Assembly: GCF_006364715.1 (NCBI RefSeq)
Contig: NZ_CP040984.1
Location: forward strand, 1,116,001-1,180,000
Direction: 5' to 3'
From: Candidatus Methylopumilus planktonicus
GTDB taxonomy: Bacteria; Pseudomonadota; Gammaproteobacteria; Burkholderiales; Methylophilaceae
Length of the DNA: 64,000 nucleotides
Positions 8,060 through 16,072 of this stretch are shown in pieces (the stretch's first letter is position 1; each line of letters starts with the position of its first letter). The translations under genes were made by a program, and so were the position numbers. The notes below the pieces were generated by a model. The model was not told the DNA's origin and did not search any database. It saw nothing but the letters and a program-made list of their open reading frames with translations.

Positions 8060-8755
8060 ATGTCTAACAACAAATATACAGTTCTTATCACTGGGGCGAA
8101 TAGGGGATTAGGCCTTGAGTTCGTCAAACAGTATGCTTTAGATAATTATGAAGTCATCGCTTGCACCAGAAAGATAAATAAAAAAGATGACCTTCATCGA
8201 CTTCAAGCCTCTTTTGAAAATATCTCTATTCACACTCTCGATGTTGAAAATTTTCTATCAATTGATCAATTTGCTAAAACGTTAACAAAACCTATTGATA
8301 TTTTAATTAATAATGCAGGCCTTTATCCCAATAGCTCATTCGATCATATTAACTATGAAGCATGGCTTAATGCTTTCAAAATTAATACACTTGCCGCATT
8401 TAAAATGGTAAAGGCTTTTCTGCCTCACCTTAAAAAAGGCGAGTTAAAAAAGATAGCATCACTCACAAGCAAGATGGGAAGTATTGATGACAATTCGGGT
8501 GGTGGTGAATATCTTTATCGATCAAGTAAAACTGCACTTAATATGGTGATGAAAAGTTTATCCATTGATTTAAAGCCTCACGACATGAGTTTTATTACGC
8601 TTCATCCAGGATGGGTTAGAACTGATATGGGAGGACCGAACGGACTCATTGATGTGGATGAGAGTGTGACTGGTATGAAACGTCAAATTGATAAACTTTC
8701 AATTAAGACTACGGGTCAATTTATTGCTTACGATGGCAAAAAAATTCCTTGGTGA
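8060..8755 (+). CDS. Short-chain dehydrogenase/reductase (SDR)
   Basis: 231 residues, a normal classical SDR length. The NAD(P)-binding TGANRGLGLEF motif is at the N-terminus, NNAG follows near residue 84, and the catalytic YRSSK lies near residue 154. PGWVRTDMGG follows, as usual for carbonyl-reductase-like (sniffer/CsgA) members. The substrate is not evident. SDR genes of this type often occur in the same stress or lipid clusters as the genes at 10-17 kb, but here it sits apart on the other strand. A bidirectional terminator follows. Confidence 0.88.
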   Translation: MSNNKYTVLITGANRGLGLEFVKQYALDNYEVIACTRKINKKDDLHRLQASFENISIHTLDVENFLSIDQFAKTLTKPIDILINNAGLYPNSSFDHINYEAWLNAFKINTLAAFKMVKAFLPHLKKGELKKIASLTSKMGSIDDNSGGGEYLYRSSKTALNMVMKSLSIDLKPHDMSFITLHPGWVRTDMGGPNGLIDVDESVTGMKRQIDKLSIKTTGQFIAYDGKKIPW

Positions 8756-8821
8756 TAAAAATACTTTAAATTCATCACGCTAAAAGATCTGTCGAGTTTT
8801 TATCTAACCTCGATAAAAAGA

Positions 8822-8848
8822 AAAAAGCCACTTACAAAGTGGCTTTTT
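8822..8848. terminator. Bidirectional intrinsic terminator
   Basis: AAAAAGCCACTT (8822-8833) pairs with AAGTGGCTTTTT (8837-8848) around a 3-base loop, with A and T runs on both sides. It serves the plus-strand SDR gene and the minus-strand PepSY gene, which converge on it. Confidence 0.88.
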
Positions 8849-8860
8849 AGTGATAAAAAA

Positions 8861-9178
8861 TTAATCTTTATTTATACTATCTTCAACGACTATCCCTGAT
8901 TCTGCGTCGCATTCAATTTCCCAATATTTACCGTCAGCACCTTGAATATCAATATCAAATATAGGTCGACCATCCTCTGTTTCCATATCAATTCCTATAA
9001 TCGCACCAGGATGTTTTGCTAAGGCTGTTTTCATACAACCACTCATTACTTCATTATGTTTTTTAAAGTCCACAATCACTGGCTTATCCTTGTGATTATA
9101 ATCGTTGCCATAAAATAAAACTGCACCAACCAGAACCGCCACAATCACAAGGGCTAATATCGCTAAATATTTTTTCAA
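8861..9178 (-). CDS. Small membrane-anchored PepSY-domain protein
   Basis: 105 residues. Residues 3-23 form one hydrophobic anchor or signal (KYLAILALVIVAVLVGAVLFY). The rest (MKTALAKHPGAIIGIDMETEDGRPIFDIDIQGADGKYWEIECDAESGIVVE) is a PepSY-like fold, thought to act in periplasmic inhibition or binding. The start is TTG at 9178; it is credible because an AAGGAG ribosome site sits 6 bases upstream and no ATG is available before the hydrophobic segment. Separate terminators before and after suggest a single-gene unit. Confidence 0.75.
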   Translation of the reverse strand: MKKYLAILALVIVAVLVGAVLFYGNDYNHKDKPVIVDFKKHNEVMSGCMKTALAKHPGAIIGIDMETEDGRPIFDIDIQGADGKYWEIECDAESGIVVEDSINKD

Positions 9179-9230
9179 AATAATCTCCTTAATTTAAATG
9201 CATTTTAACATTAGATCTGAAATTAAAAAA

Positions 9231-9250
9231 CCACTTAAAAAAGTGGCCTT
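9231..9250 (-). terminator. Intrinsic terminator after the SoxYZ-like gene
   Basis: CCACTT (9231-9236) pairs with AAGTGG (9241-9246) around AAAA. On the minus strand a T run follows. It lies 29 bp past the stop of the SoxYZ-like gene and shares its GCCACTT core with the terminator at 8822-8848. Confidence 0.75.
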
Positions 9251-9278
9251 TTAAAAAAAACGAAGACTGAATCTTTAT

Positions 9279-10061
9279 CTACATTAATTTATTATTAGAG
9301 TATTTATTAAAGAATTTTCTGCCCTGCGTATCAACTGCTATGACTTTTAAATCACCTTTAATTTTTGGTGAATCAAAAGAAAAGAATGGATTTTCAGAGG
9401 TACTGCCCCCACCAAATTCAGCACTCCAAATTTCTTTTTCATTATCCGTGACACTTACATAACTCAAATGCCACTCTTGCAAGATAAAAAGTCCTGTGTG
9501 ATTACTTAAGTTAGCCTGAAATCCATTATGTTGAGGATGTTTGATAAAGATAGAAGCTTTATTATCTGTATGCAACACTTTCATAGCCCCAATTTCCTTA
9601 GACACCGCATCGGCGTCATAAATAGTCCCGGCAGAACAGCCACCTGCTGATCGAATTGCTACTTGATTGTAAAAAAATTTACCATTTTCATCTTCTGCGA
9701 TCACATCCACATAACTGTCTTGTTCCATGCGAATATGAGTTTTAAAAGTAAATGGCGCAGTTTTAGGGTGCATCGTCAATGCAAGGGATCCGATGCCAGG
9801 TAATTGATGCGGATTACCTTCAACGACTACTGAAATCTTTTTATATTGTTTCTTCACTGTAAAATTAAAAGGGACTTGAGTACCATCTAGCCCTCTCTTA
9901 GGGACGTCAAAAGTAATGTCATCTGTTTTAGTTAAAGATTTACCTTTGAAGTATTTATCTATAACACCATCTAAATGATTAGGCGTTTCGGCCTGAGCAT
10001 TAAAAGCTGCGAAACTGCTTATAATGAACATTGAAATTAAAAAAACTACTTTTTTCATCAT
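9279..10061 (-). CDS. SoxYZ-like fused carrier protein, quinoprotein-dehydrogenase associated
   Basis: 260 residues. A signal peptide (MMKKVVFLISMFIISSFAAFNAQA) directs it to the periplasm. Residues 40-145 resemble SoxY, ending in SAGGCSAG, whose Cys142 corresponds to the SoxY carrier cysteine. Residues of about 165-258 resemble SoxZ (HPQHNGFQANL, GGGSTSENPFFSFD). This SoxY-SoxZ fusion is known as a family in methylotrophs, encoded near PQQ-dependent alcohol dehydrogenase genes, where its job is not established. No sox genes and no methanol dehydrogenase lie in this window. Terminators isolate it. In classical SoxY the cysteine lies at the extreme C-terminus in GGCG; here it is internal. Confidence 0.83.
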   Translation of the reverse strand: MMKKVVFLISMFIISSFAAFNAQAETPNHLDGVIDKYFKGKSLTKTDDITFDVPKRGLDGTQVPFNFTVKKQYKKISVVVEGNPHQLPGIGSLALTMHPKTAPFTFKTHIRMEQDSYVDVIAEDENGKFFYNQVAIRSAGGCSAGTIYDADAVSKEIGAMKVLHTDNKASIFIKHPQHNGFQANLSNHTGLFILQEWHLSYVSVTDNEKEIWSAEFGGGSTSENPFFSFDSPKIKGDLKVIAVDTQGRKFFNKYSNNKLM

Positions 10062-10147
10062 TTTGCTTTCCTTAACATTTTCATCAAGCGACTAAATATA
10101 ATGCTCTCAAATGTCTAAAAGTTCAAGAAAATAGGCCTTTTATTTTA

Positions 10148-11386
10148 TTAATTACGATATCCGGGCTTTACCAATTTAAGATGAATATCACTGATAACTT
10201 TTTCTTTGAACCCCCCCTCGCAATAAGCCAGGTAAAAGTGCCACATTCTAATAAATACGTCATCAAATCCTAAAGCCCTGACCTCTTTTATATGTGCAAA
10301 AAAAGCCTCTCTCCACAAGGCCAACGTTCTAGCGTAATGATCACCAATATCTTCAACATTATAAATTTTCAAATCAGAAGACTCCGCAATACTATTTTGC
10401 AGAGCAGTCAGAGAAGGGATACAACTCCCAGGGAAAATATACCTTTGAATAAAATCAACTGATCTTTTGGCTTTTTCGTAGCGTTGATCAGCAATTGTAA
10501 TAGTTTGTATGAATGCAATACCATGAGGTTTTAATAAATCAGCACACACTTCAAAATAGGTGTCGAAATACTGATAGCCAACAGCTTCTAACATCTCAAT
10601 AGAGACTAATTTGTCATAACGACCTTTTAAATGCCGATAATCTGAAAGTAACACCGTAATCTTATGCGTTAATTTTAATTCTTTAATTTTTTGTTTTACA
10701 TAAAGGAACTGTTGTCTTGAAATAGTTGTAGTAGTGACTTTGCATCCATAATTTTGCGCGGCATAAATGGCAAAGCCTCCCCAGCCAGACCCAATTTCAA
10801 TCACATGGTCTCGGGCGGACAACTCAAGCCCTTGGCATACTTTTTCTAATTTATGAATAGACCCTTTACAAAGAGAATCTTGGGGATTTTTAAACACTGC
10901 GGACGAATACATCATCGTTGCATCTAAAAATAGTGAGAAAAAATCATTACCTAAATCGTAATGCTTAGAAATGTTAACGCGGCTTCCTTTAACCGAATTT
11001 TGATTTAGAAAGTGCAAGAATTTAAGAATGGGTTTCAGAAAAACATTAAATAAGCCTTCTAACTGATCCATTGCATTTTGATTGATCGCCATAATACGAA
11101 TAAGCTTTGTTAAATCATTTACAGACCAAAACTTTTGCATAAAAGCCTCACTAACACCTATAGAGCCACCAAAAGCAAGCGCCCCATAAAATCTTGGATC
11201 GTGGAGAGTTATATGAGCACTTAAACTTCCCTTGCTTCCGAAAGAAAATTTCTTATCCCCCTCTTGGATAGAGATATGGCCTATATCTATTTTCTTTAAC
11301 TGATTGAAAACAAGTGATCTCGCAAAATGATGTAAAAGATTTTTCATGGTCATAATTAAAATTTTAGGGGTGTGAAAAAAAAGCAA
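10148..11386 (-). CDS. Cyclopropane-fatty-acyl-phospholipid synthase family methyltransferase
   Basis: 412 residues, close to the length of CFA synthases. It carries the SAM-binding VIEIGSGWGGFAIYAA motif, the family signature KLVSIEMLEAVGYQYFDTYF and the downstream QRYIFPGSCIPSL with conserved bicarbonate/lipid-site residues. The enzyme transfers a methylene from SAM to the double bond of membrane phospholipid acyl chains, or a methyl in related enzymes. The start at 11386 has a weak AAGG site upstream and overlaps the DUF1365 gene by 23 bp; ATGs at 11353 and 11347 are alternatives. It is the last gene of the lipid-modification operon. Confidence 0.87.
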   Translation of the reverse strand: MLFFHTPKILIMTMKNLLHHFARSLVFNQLKKIDIGHISIQEGDKKFSFGSKGSLSAHITLHDPRFYGALAFGGSIGVSEAFMQKFWSVNDLTKLIRIMAINQNAMDQLEGLFNVFLKPILKFLHFLNQNSVKGSRVNISKHYDLGNDFFSLFLDATMMYSSAVFKNPQDSLCKGSIHKLEKVCQGLELSARDHVIEIGSGWGGFAIYAAQNYGCKVTTTTISRQQFLYVKQKIKELKLTHKITVLLSDYRHLKGRYDKLVSIEMLEAVGYQYFDTYFEVCADLLKPHGIAFIQTITIADQRYEKAKRSVDFIQRYIFPGSCIPSLTALQNSIAESSDLKIYNVEDIGDHYARTLALWREAFFAHIKEVRALGFDDVFIRMWHFYLAYCEGGFKEKVISDIHLKLVKPGYRN

Positions 11387-12095
11387 TACCTTTTATCTTC
11401 AAACATAAAGCTTGCCAATAAATTGAAAAAATTGTCTTAAAAGTTTCAGGAGGGAATTTCAAAAGTAAAAAAGTAAGTGATTGCGTCGTTAATGGTTTTT
11501 TTTGAAGTCTCATGGATGCATTGAAAATATATTGTTTATCATGGATATTGTTCATAGACACTGCTATCTCTTGCCCTGGCTCCTTAAAACTCCACTGATA
11601 TTGAATATCCATAGGCATAAAAGGTGATACATGAAAACTCTTACTAAATTCGAAAGTTTTGATCGGGTGCTTTATATTTCTGCAGTCATGAACATAAGCA
11701 TGATTTTCATTCCAAGGCGTATTAGTAATATGCGACACAATAACTTCTAACTTGTTTTTTGTATTAAAGCAGTAATAAAAACTCACCGGATTAAAACAAT
11801 ACCCAAAATACCGTGGACTTGTAAGTAAATATATCTTGCCCTGATGATTGAAATGAAGCTCTTTTCTAATTTCATCTTGTATAGATTTTTTTAAGTTAGT
11901 TTTTTTGTTCCCAAAATAATCTGATCTCAAAAAGCAGCCAAAATTAAAACGGTTATAACTCCAAAAAAAATTATCTGAAAATACATTTTTTAAATTGTCT
12001 AAATCAAGATACAGCAAGCGGATCTGGTACTCGAAGGCATGCTTTTTAGGCTTTGTCCGCGTATGTTTGAGTGTACCTTCATAAATGGCATTCAT
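11364..12095 (-). CDS. DUF1365 family protein
   Basis: About 243 residues from the ATG at 12095, which begins one base after the FAD-oxidoreductase stop; the longer frame would overlap that gene. MNAIYEGTLKHTRTKPKKHAFEYQI and YFGYCFNPVSFYYCFN are hallmark segments of DUF1365. The family has no established reaction but is nearly always encoded beside an FAD oxidoreductase and a CFA-synthase-like methyltransferase, as here. It is therefore inferred to take part in modification of unsaturated fatty acids. No transmembrane helix is evident. Confidence 0.88.
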   Translation of the reverse strand: MNAIYEGTLKHTRTKPKKHAFEYQIRLLYLDLDNLKNVFSDNFFWSYNRFNFGCFLRSDYFGNKKTNLKKSIQDEIRKELHFNHQGKIYLLTSPRYFGYCFNPVSFYYCFNTKNKLEVIVSHITNTPWNENHAYVHDCRNIKHPIKTFEFSKSFHVSPFMPMDIQYQWSFKEPGQEIAVSMNNIHDKQYIFNASMRLQKKPLTTQSLTFLLLKFPPETFKTIFSIYWQALCLKIKGIAFFSHP

Positions 12096-12096
12096 T

Positions 12097-13341
12097 CTAT
12101 AGCCCATGCAAGTTATTAAACTGCTGAATCGCATCTAAGGCACTTTTGACGCCATCCTCATGGAATCCGTTGCCCCAATAAGCCCCAGCAAAAGAAGTGC
12201 GATTCATGCCAGAAATAAGATGGTAATTTGATTGGGCCCCTATACTTTGCAAACTATATTGCGGGTGGGCATAGGAGAGCTTCTTAATAATTTTCTTCTT
12301 ATTAATTTTTTCTTGTGGATTTAATGTCACTAATATTGGCACAGTTGTTACTAAATTTTGCAAAATATTCATATTGTATGTAAGAGATACAGGTGAATGA
12401 ATGTTTTGATTAATATGATAATTCCATGCCGCCCATGCAAGCTTCCTTTTTGGCATAAAGCTCTCGTCATAGTGCAAAATGACTTCATTATCTGTATAGG
12501 GTATTGCTCTTAAAGTATTTTTTTCATCTTGAGTAGGACTTTTAATTAACTTTAATGCTTCATCGCTATGGCATGCAAAAAATACCCAATCAAATTTTTC
12601 AGCACGATCGTGAAATTGAATTACCACATGATCACTTTTCCTATCAATCGACTGAATTTTTTCATTGAGTTTAATTTTACTCGCAAAAGATGCAATCAAC
12701 TTTTGCACATAATTCACTGAACCACCAGTTATGGTAAGCCACTGTGGCCTGTCATTAACATTCAACATGCCATGATTATCGAAAAAGCGTATAAAAAATT
12801 TTGCAGGGAACTCCATCATAGTTTTATAGTTTGATGACCATATTGCAGAACCCATAGGCAATATATAATATTTTTTAAAAAAATCTGAGTAGGCTTCTTG
12901 ATCAAGATATTTACCTAAACTTATTTCTTCATTACTATTTAAAAGCAATGTTGAGCTTTTATTAAATCGAAGGATTTCTTTGATCATCTTATAAAAGATT
13001 GGGCTTATAAGATTTTTTCTTTGCGCAAAAAGTGTATTCAAATTTGTTCCGTTATATTCAAAATCTTTTTGGCTATCTTTGACACTAAAACTCATAGCGC
13101 TATTTTCATATGGCACTTTAAGTTCATGTAAGAGATTTAAAAAATGAGGGTATGTTTTTTTATTGAAGACAATAAAACCTGTATCTACATGAAACTTATT
13201 GCTAAACAACTGGATTTCATGGGTATGAGAGTGTCCACCCACTCTTGAGTTGGACTCAAAAAGTGTAATTTGATGATGCGGGTTTAAGTGATAAGCAAGT
13301 GTATTACCAGAAATACCTGATCCTATAATTGCTATCTTCAT
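12097..13341 (-). CDS. FAD-dependent oxidoreductase (amine-oxidase-like)
   Basis: 414 residues. The N-terminus MKIAIIGSGISGNTLAYHL is a Rossmann GxGxxG dinucleotide site followed by the acidic end of beta-2 (LFESNSRVGGHSHTHEI), the pattern of flavin amine-oxidase and phytoene-desaturase-like proteins. The C-terminal GMNRTSFAGAYWGNGFHEDG is the FAD-contacting region seen in this operon-associated subgroup. It probably oxidises or desaturates an acyl chain, judged by its tight linkage with DUF1365, the desaturase and CFA-like methyltransferases. It starts 2 bp after the desaturase stop. Confidence 0.87.
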   Translation of the reverse strand: MKIAIIGSGISGNTLAYHLNPHHQITLFESNSRVGGHSHTHEIQLFSNKFHVDTGFIVFNKKTYPHFLNLLHELKVPYENSAMSFSVKDSQKDFEYNGTNLNTLFAQRKNLISPIFYKMIKEILRFNKSSTLLLNSNEEISLGKYLDQEAYSDFFKKYYILPMGSAIWSSNYKTMMEFPAKFFIRFFDNHGMLNVNDRPQWLTITGGSVNYVQKLIASFASKIKLNEKIQSIDRKSDHVVIQFHDRAEKFDWVFFACHSDEALKLIKSPTQDEKNTLRAIPYTDNEVILHYDESFMPKRKLAWAAWNYHINQNIHSPVSLTYNMNILQNLVTTVPILVTLNPQEKINKKKIIKKLSYAHPQYSLQSIGAQSNYHLISGMNRTSFAGAYWGNGFHEDGVKSALDAIQQFNNLHGL

Positions 13342-13343
13342 AA

Positions 13344-14288
13344 CTAATGATGAAGATGTTCTATCTTTTTAGATTCTCGGATATTGTCAGAAACAGTGCG
13401 AACATCCCATATCACGCCCATCATTGATAGAAATTTCAAAATATAATAAGTTAAATCTACTTCCCACCAATAAAACCCTTGTCTTGCAGAGCCTGGGTAG
13501 TGGTGATGGTTATTATGCCAACCTTCGCCGAAGGTCAAAATTGCAATAATAAAATTATTGCGACTCGTGTCTTTAGTTTCATATCTCTTTTTCCCCCATT
13601 GGTGCGCCACAGAATTCACTAGAAAAGTAGCGTGATAAAGCATCACTGTAGAGAGTGAAAATCCCCAAATTAATAATTGGAACCCATTCGTATTTAATTG
13701 TGGCTCATATTGATTCAGACAATGGCCAATCACAAATAAGCCGATAGATAATGCTAAAGGCATTAAAAGATCAAACCGATCAATGATTCGTAATTCTGGA
13801 AATCTTATGAGTTCTCGAATAAATTTTGTATTGGTCACAAAATTTGATTTGGTTAGAAACCATCCCATATGACTCCACAAAAATCCGTGCTCTTTAGGAG
13901 AGTGCTTATCTTCCGGCGTATCTGAGTGCATATGATGGCCCCTGTGATGAGCCGCCCACCAGAGAGGGCCTCTTTGCACAGCAGTAGCACCAATCATGGC
14001 GAAAAGAAGCTGAACGAAACGAGAGGTCTTAAAAGTTTTGTGAGAAAAGTAGCGATGATAAAAACCTGTGATCGCAAACATGCGAATGGCAAATAGAAAT
14101 ATACATACTGTAAAAGCGGTCCAACTAAATCCTACGATCACAATTAATAAACAAGACAAATGAAGAAGAATGAATGGAATCACTCTCATCCAATCAATTT
14201 CCTTGCCAGATGTGATTGATGCATACTTTTCTTCAAGAAAAGAATTATCAAACCAGTAGAATAATTTTTTAAAAAGTTTACGCATCAT
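13344..14288 (-). CDS. Acyl-CoA/acyl-lipid delta-9-type fatty acid desaturase
   Basis: About 314 residues. The three histidine boxes of membrane di-iron desaturases are present: HRYFSH, HHRGHH and HNNHHH. They are separated by hydrophobic segments (IPFILLHLSCLLIVIVGFSW, LMPLALSIGLFVIGH, LLIWGFSLSTVMLYH). The size and box spacing fit delta-9 acyl-CoA desaturases, which introduce a cis double bond aerobically. The start at 14288 overlaps the lipocalin stop (TAATG); a second ATG follows at 14285. In this operon it would supply the unsaturated substrate for the CFA-like methyltransferases, which is inference from co-location. Confidence 0.92.
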   Translation of the reverse strand: MMRKLFKKLFYWFDNSFLEEKYASITSGKEIDWMRVIPFILLHLSCLLIVIVGFSWTAFTVCIFLFAIRMFAITGFYHRYFSHKTFKTSRFVQLLFAMIGATAVQRGPLWWAAHHRGHHMHSDTPEDKHSPKEHGFLWSHMGWFLTKSNFVTNTKFIRELIRFPELRIIDRFDLLMPLALSIGLFVIGHCLNQYEPQLNTNGFQLLIWGFSLSTVMLYHATFLVNSVAHQWGKKRYETKDTSRNNFIIAILTFGEGWHNNHHHYPGSARQGFYWWEVDLTYYILKFLSMMGVIWDVRTVSDNIRESKKIEHLHH

Positions 14289-14809
14289 TAATTTGAATGC
14301 TCGATCCAACGTATTTTCTTAATATCGTAACCGTCATCTTCGATTTTTTTTACTAAGTTTTTTAATGTATCTTGATCTATCTTTTTTTGGCGTGACATGA
14401 TCCACACATAATCACGATCATCTCTTGCAATAATAGTATTTTGGTAATCTTGGTCTAAATAGACGATTTTATACTGTGCTTTGATAGGCCATATAAATTG
14501 CATGCCCCATAAAGCATTGCCAGAGCCTTTCACCACAAAACCTTTAGGATGGTATGTTTTAATCGGCCCAGTCAAAGATCCCTCATTGAAAGTGAAGGTC
14601 GTACCGATCGTGCCATCTTCATTTAACTCATAAGACTCAATGGCATTAAATGCATTTTTTTCAATAAAGGTTGGAATATGGCCAATAACATACCATGGCC
14701 CCATAAATGCCTTTAAATTTACTTCAGGAACTGCTTTGATGGGGGCTTGAGTCATACATCCATTCAGTAATAAAAAAAATGCTACTAATAGGGAAAATTT
14801 ATATCGCAT
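14288..14809 (-). CDS. blc: Outer-membrane lipocalin lipoprotein (Blc-like)
   Basis: 173 residues. The lipoprotein signal MRYKFSLLVAFFLLLNGC places the acylated cysteine at residue 18. The lipocalin motif follows as LKAFMGPWYVIGHIPTFIEKNAFNAIESY (GxW), with later YVWIMSRQKK and the C-terminal helix and strand (IDQDTLKNLVKKIEDDGYDIKKIRW). Bacterial lipocalins bind lipids such as lysophospholipids in the periplasm. Its place within the fatty-acid modification operon fits a role in lipid handling. Confidence 0.87.
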   Translation of the reverse strand: MRYKFSLLVAFFLLLNGCMTQAPIKAVPEVNLKAFMGPWYVIGHIPTFIEKNAFNAIESYELNEDGTIGTTFTFNEGSLTGPIKTYHPKGFVVKGSGNALWGMQFIWPIKAQYKIVYLDQDYQNTIIARDDRDYVWIMSRQKKIDQDTLKNLVKKIEDDGYDIKKIRWIEHSN

Positions 14810-14810
14810 A

Positions 14811-15569
14811 TTATGCCTTCCAGAATCGAGGAATTAAAGTATTTACTTTTTTCTTGTAAGTTTGGTACTCATCAAATTTTTTAATGAGATTAGCCTCAAG
14901 AAGAGTCACGCCTGAAAACCTTAATATTAAAAAGGTCATAAAAAGTGGCGCTACCAAATTAAAATGAACCCCTGTCACAAGAGTCGTAATGAAAAAACCC
15001 CACCACACCAAAAGCTCACCAAAATAGTTTGGATGACGACTAAATTTCCATAACCCTGATTGTAGAAGCTTTCCGCGATTTTTTATGTCGTTCTTAAATA
15101 GCATTAATTGATAGTCAGCGATTGATTCATACACTATTCCAAATAGCGTCAATGAAAAACCTAATATATCCAACCCAGTTAAAGGATGATCATTTTTTAT
15201 GGCAATAAAGAGAATCGATCCTACTATCCATGAAAGAATGGATTGAAGTCCAAAAATAATATATACACTTTTATATCTAAAATTAGGTTCGTTATTTTGT
15301 CTAATTTTCAAGTAACGCGCATCTTCTGATTTTCCCCAATTTCTTATCGTCAGATAAACCGCAAGGCGAGCCCCCCACAAAGAAACTAATAAAAGAACTA
15401 AAGCAGACCTTAATGATGGTGCAAATGCTGTATAAAAATAAAGTGCATTGAATACAAAAAATAAACTCCACATAATATCAACATGATTAACATTATTTTT
15501 TTTAAGACTGATAAGCCAGCCAAAGTAAGCAAATAAGATATTAATAAATAATGCATTTAAATATATCAT
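14811..15569 (-). CDS. DUF1295 (steroid 5-alpha-reductase-like) membrane protein
   Basis: About 252 residues from the ATG at 15569, whose ATGA overlaps the upstream DUF2878 stop; the frame runs further but the extra residues are not family-like. It is polytopic, with the C-terminal LLQSGLWKFSRHPNYFGELLVWWGFF that marks DUF1295 and related isoprenylcysteine methyltransferase/5-alpha-reductase-type enzymes. Those enzymes reduce double bonds with NADPH or methylate lipids. The substrate here is unknown; it sits in the lipid operon. The final residues after LIKKFDEYQTYKKKV are typical for the fold. Confidence 0.88.
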   Translation of the reverse strand: MIYLNALFINILFAYFGWLISLKKNNVNHVDIMWSLFFVFNALYFYTAFAPSLRSALVLLLVSLWGARLAVYLTIRNWGKSEDARYLKIRQNNEPNFRYKSVYIIFGLQSILSWIVGSILFIAIKNDHPLTGLDILGFSLTLFGIVYESIADYQLMLFKNDIKNRGKLLQSGLWKFSRHPNYFGELLVWWGFFITTLVTGVHFNLVAPLFMTFLILRFSGVTLLEANLIKKFDEYQTYKKKVNTLIPRFWKA

Positions 15570-16072
15570 GTGCGAAATCCATTCCATTTTTGGGCAATGT
15601 ATAAACAAACCGGGGTCAGGATCGCCCAACCAAGCGCTAGAGCATATATTGAAAAATGATTCGTAAGTTGAACAGCATTTAATTGCTCTGCCGCAAAATA
15701 AGCTACAGGCCCACCGATAAAGCCAAATAAAATAGCTAATACCAAATTAGATTTAAGCCAGCTCAATGAGAGATTAAGCGTGGTTGCGAATAATCCCCAC
15801 ATAGCGACTATCCAAATAGGAACAAGATAATCAATGAATTGATTCTCATAAGTCACTAAATTTGTAATCAATAGTAACTGATCAAATATCGAGCCTAATA
15901 GCATGATAATAAATAGTAGAATCGTGGCTTCTTTTTTCCGCGACGCTTGCATGATATGAATTAATAAAATCAAAGCAACAACTGTCATAGATAAAGGGAG
16001 TTTTTGATGAGCGGCTCCCCATACCGAGACAAACCAGCCGAACTGAAAAAGTACAAAATTAATTAATTTCAT
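15566..16072 (-). CDS. DUF2878 family membrane protein
   Basis: 168 residues, nearly entirely hydrophobic with about six short transmembrane helices. The opening INFVLFQFGWFVSVWGAA and the region FGFIGGPVAYFAAEQLNAV match the DUF2878 family, which regularly occurs beside DUF1295 and a CFA-like methyltransferase. There is no known reaction. It starts directly at the stop of the upstream methyltransferase (no gap) and overlaps the next gene by 4 bp, so translational coupling is likely. Confidence 0.82.
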   Translation of the reverse strand: MKLINFVLFQFGWFVSVWGAAHQKLPLSMTVVALILLIHIMQASRKKEATILLFIIMLLGSIFDQLLLITNLVTYENQFIDYLVPIWIVAMWGLFATTLNLSLSWLKSNLVLAILFGFIGGPVAYFAAEQLNAVQLTNHFSIYALALGWAILTPVCLYIAQKWNGFRT

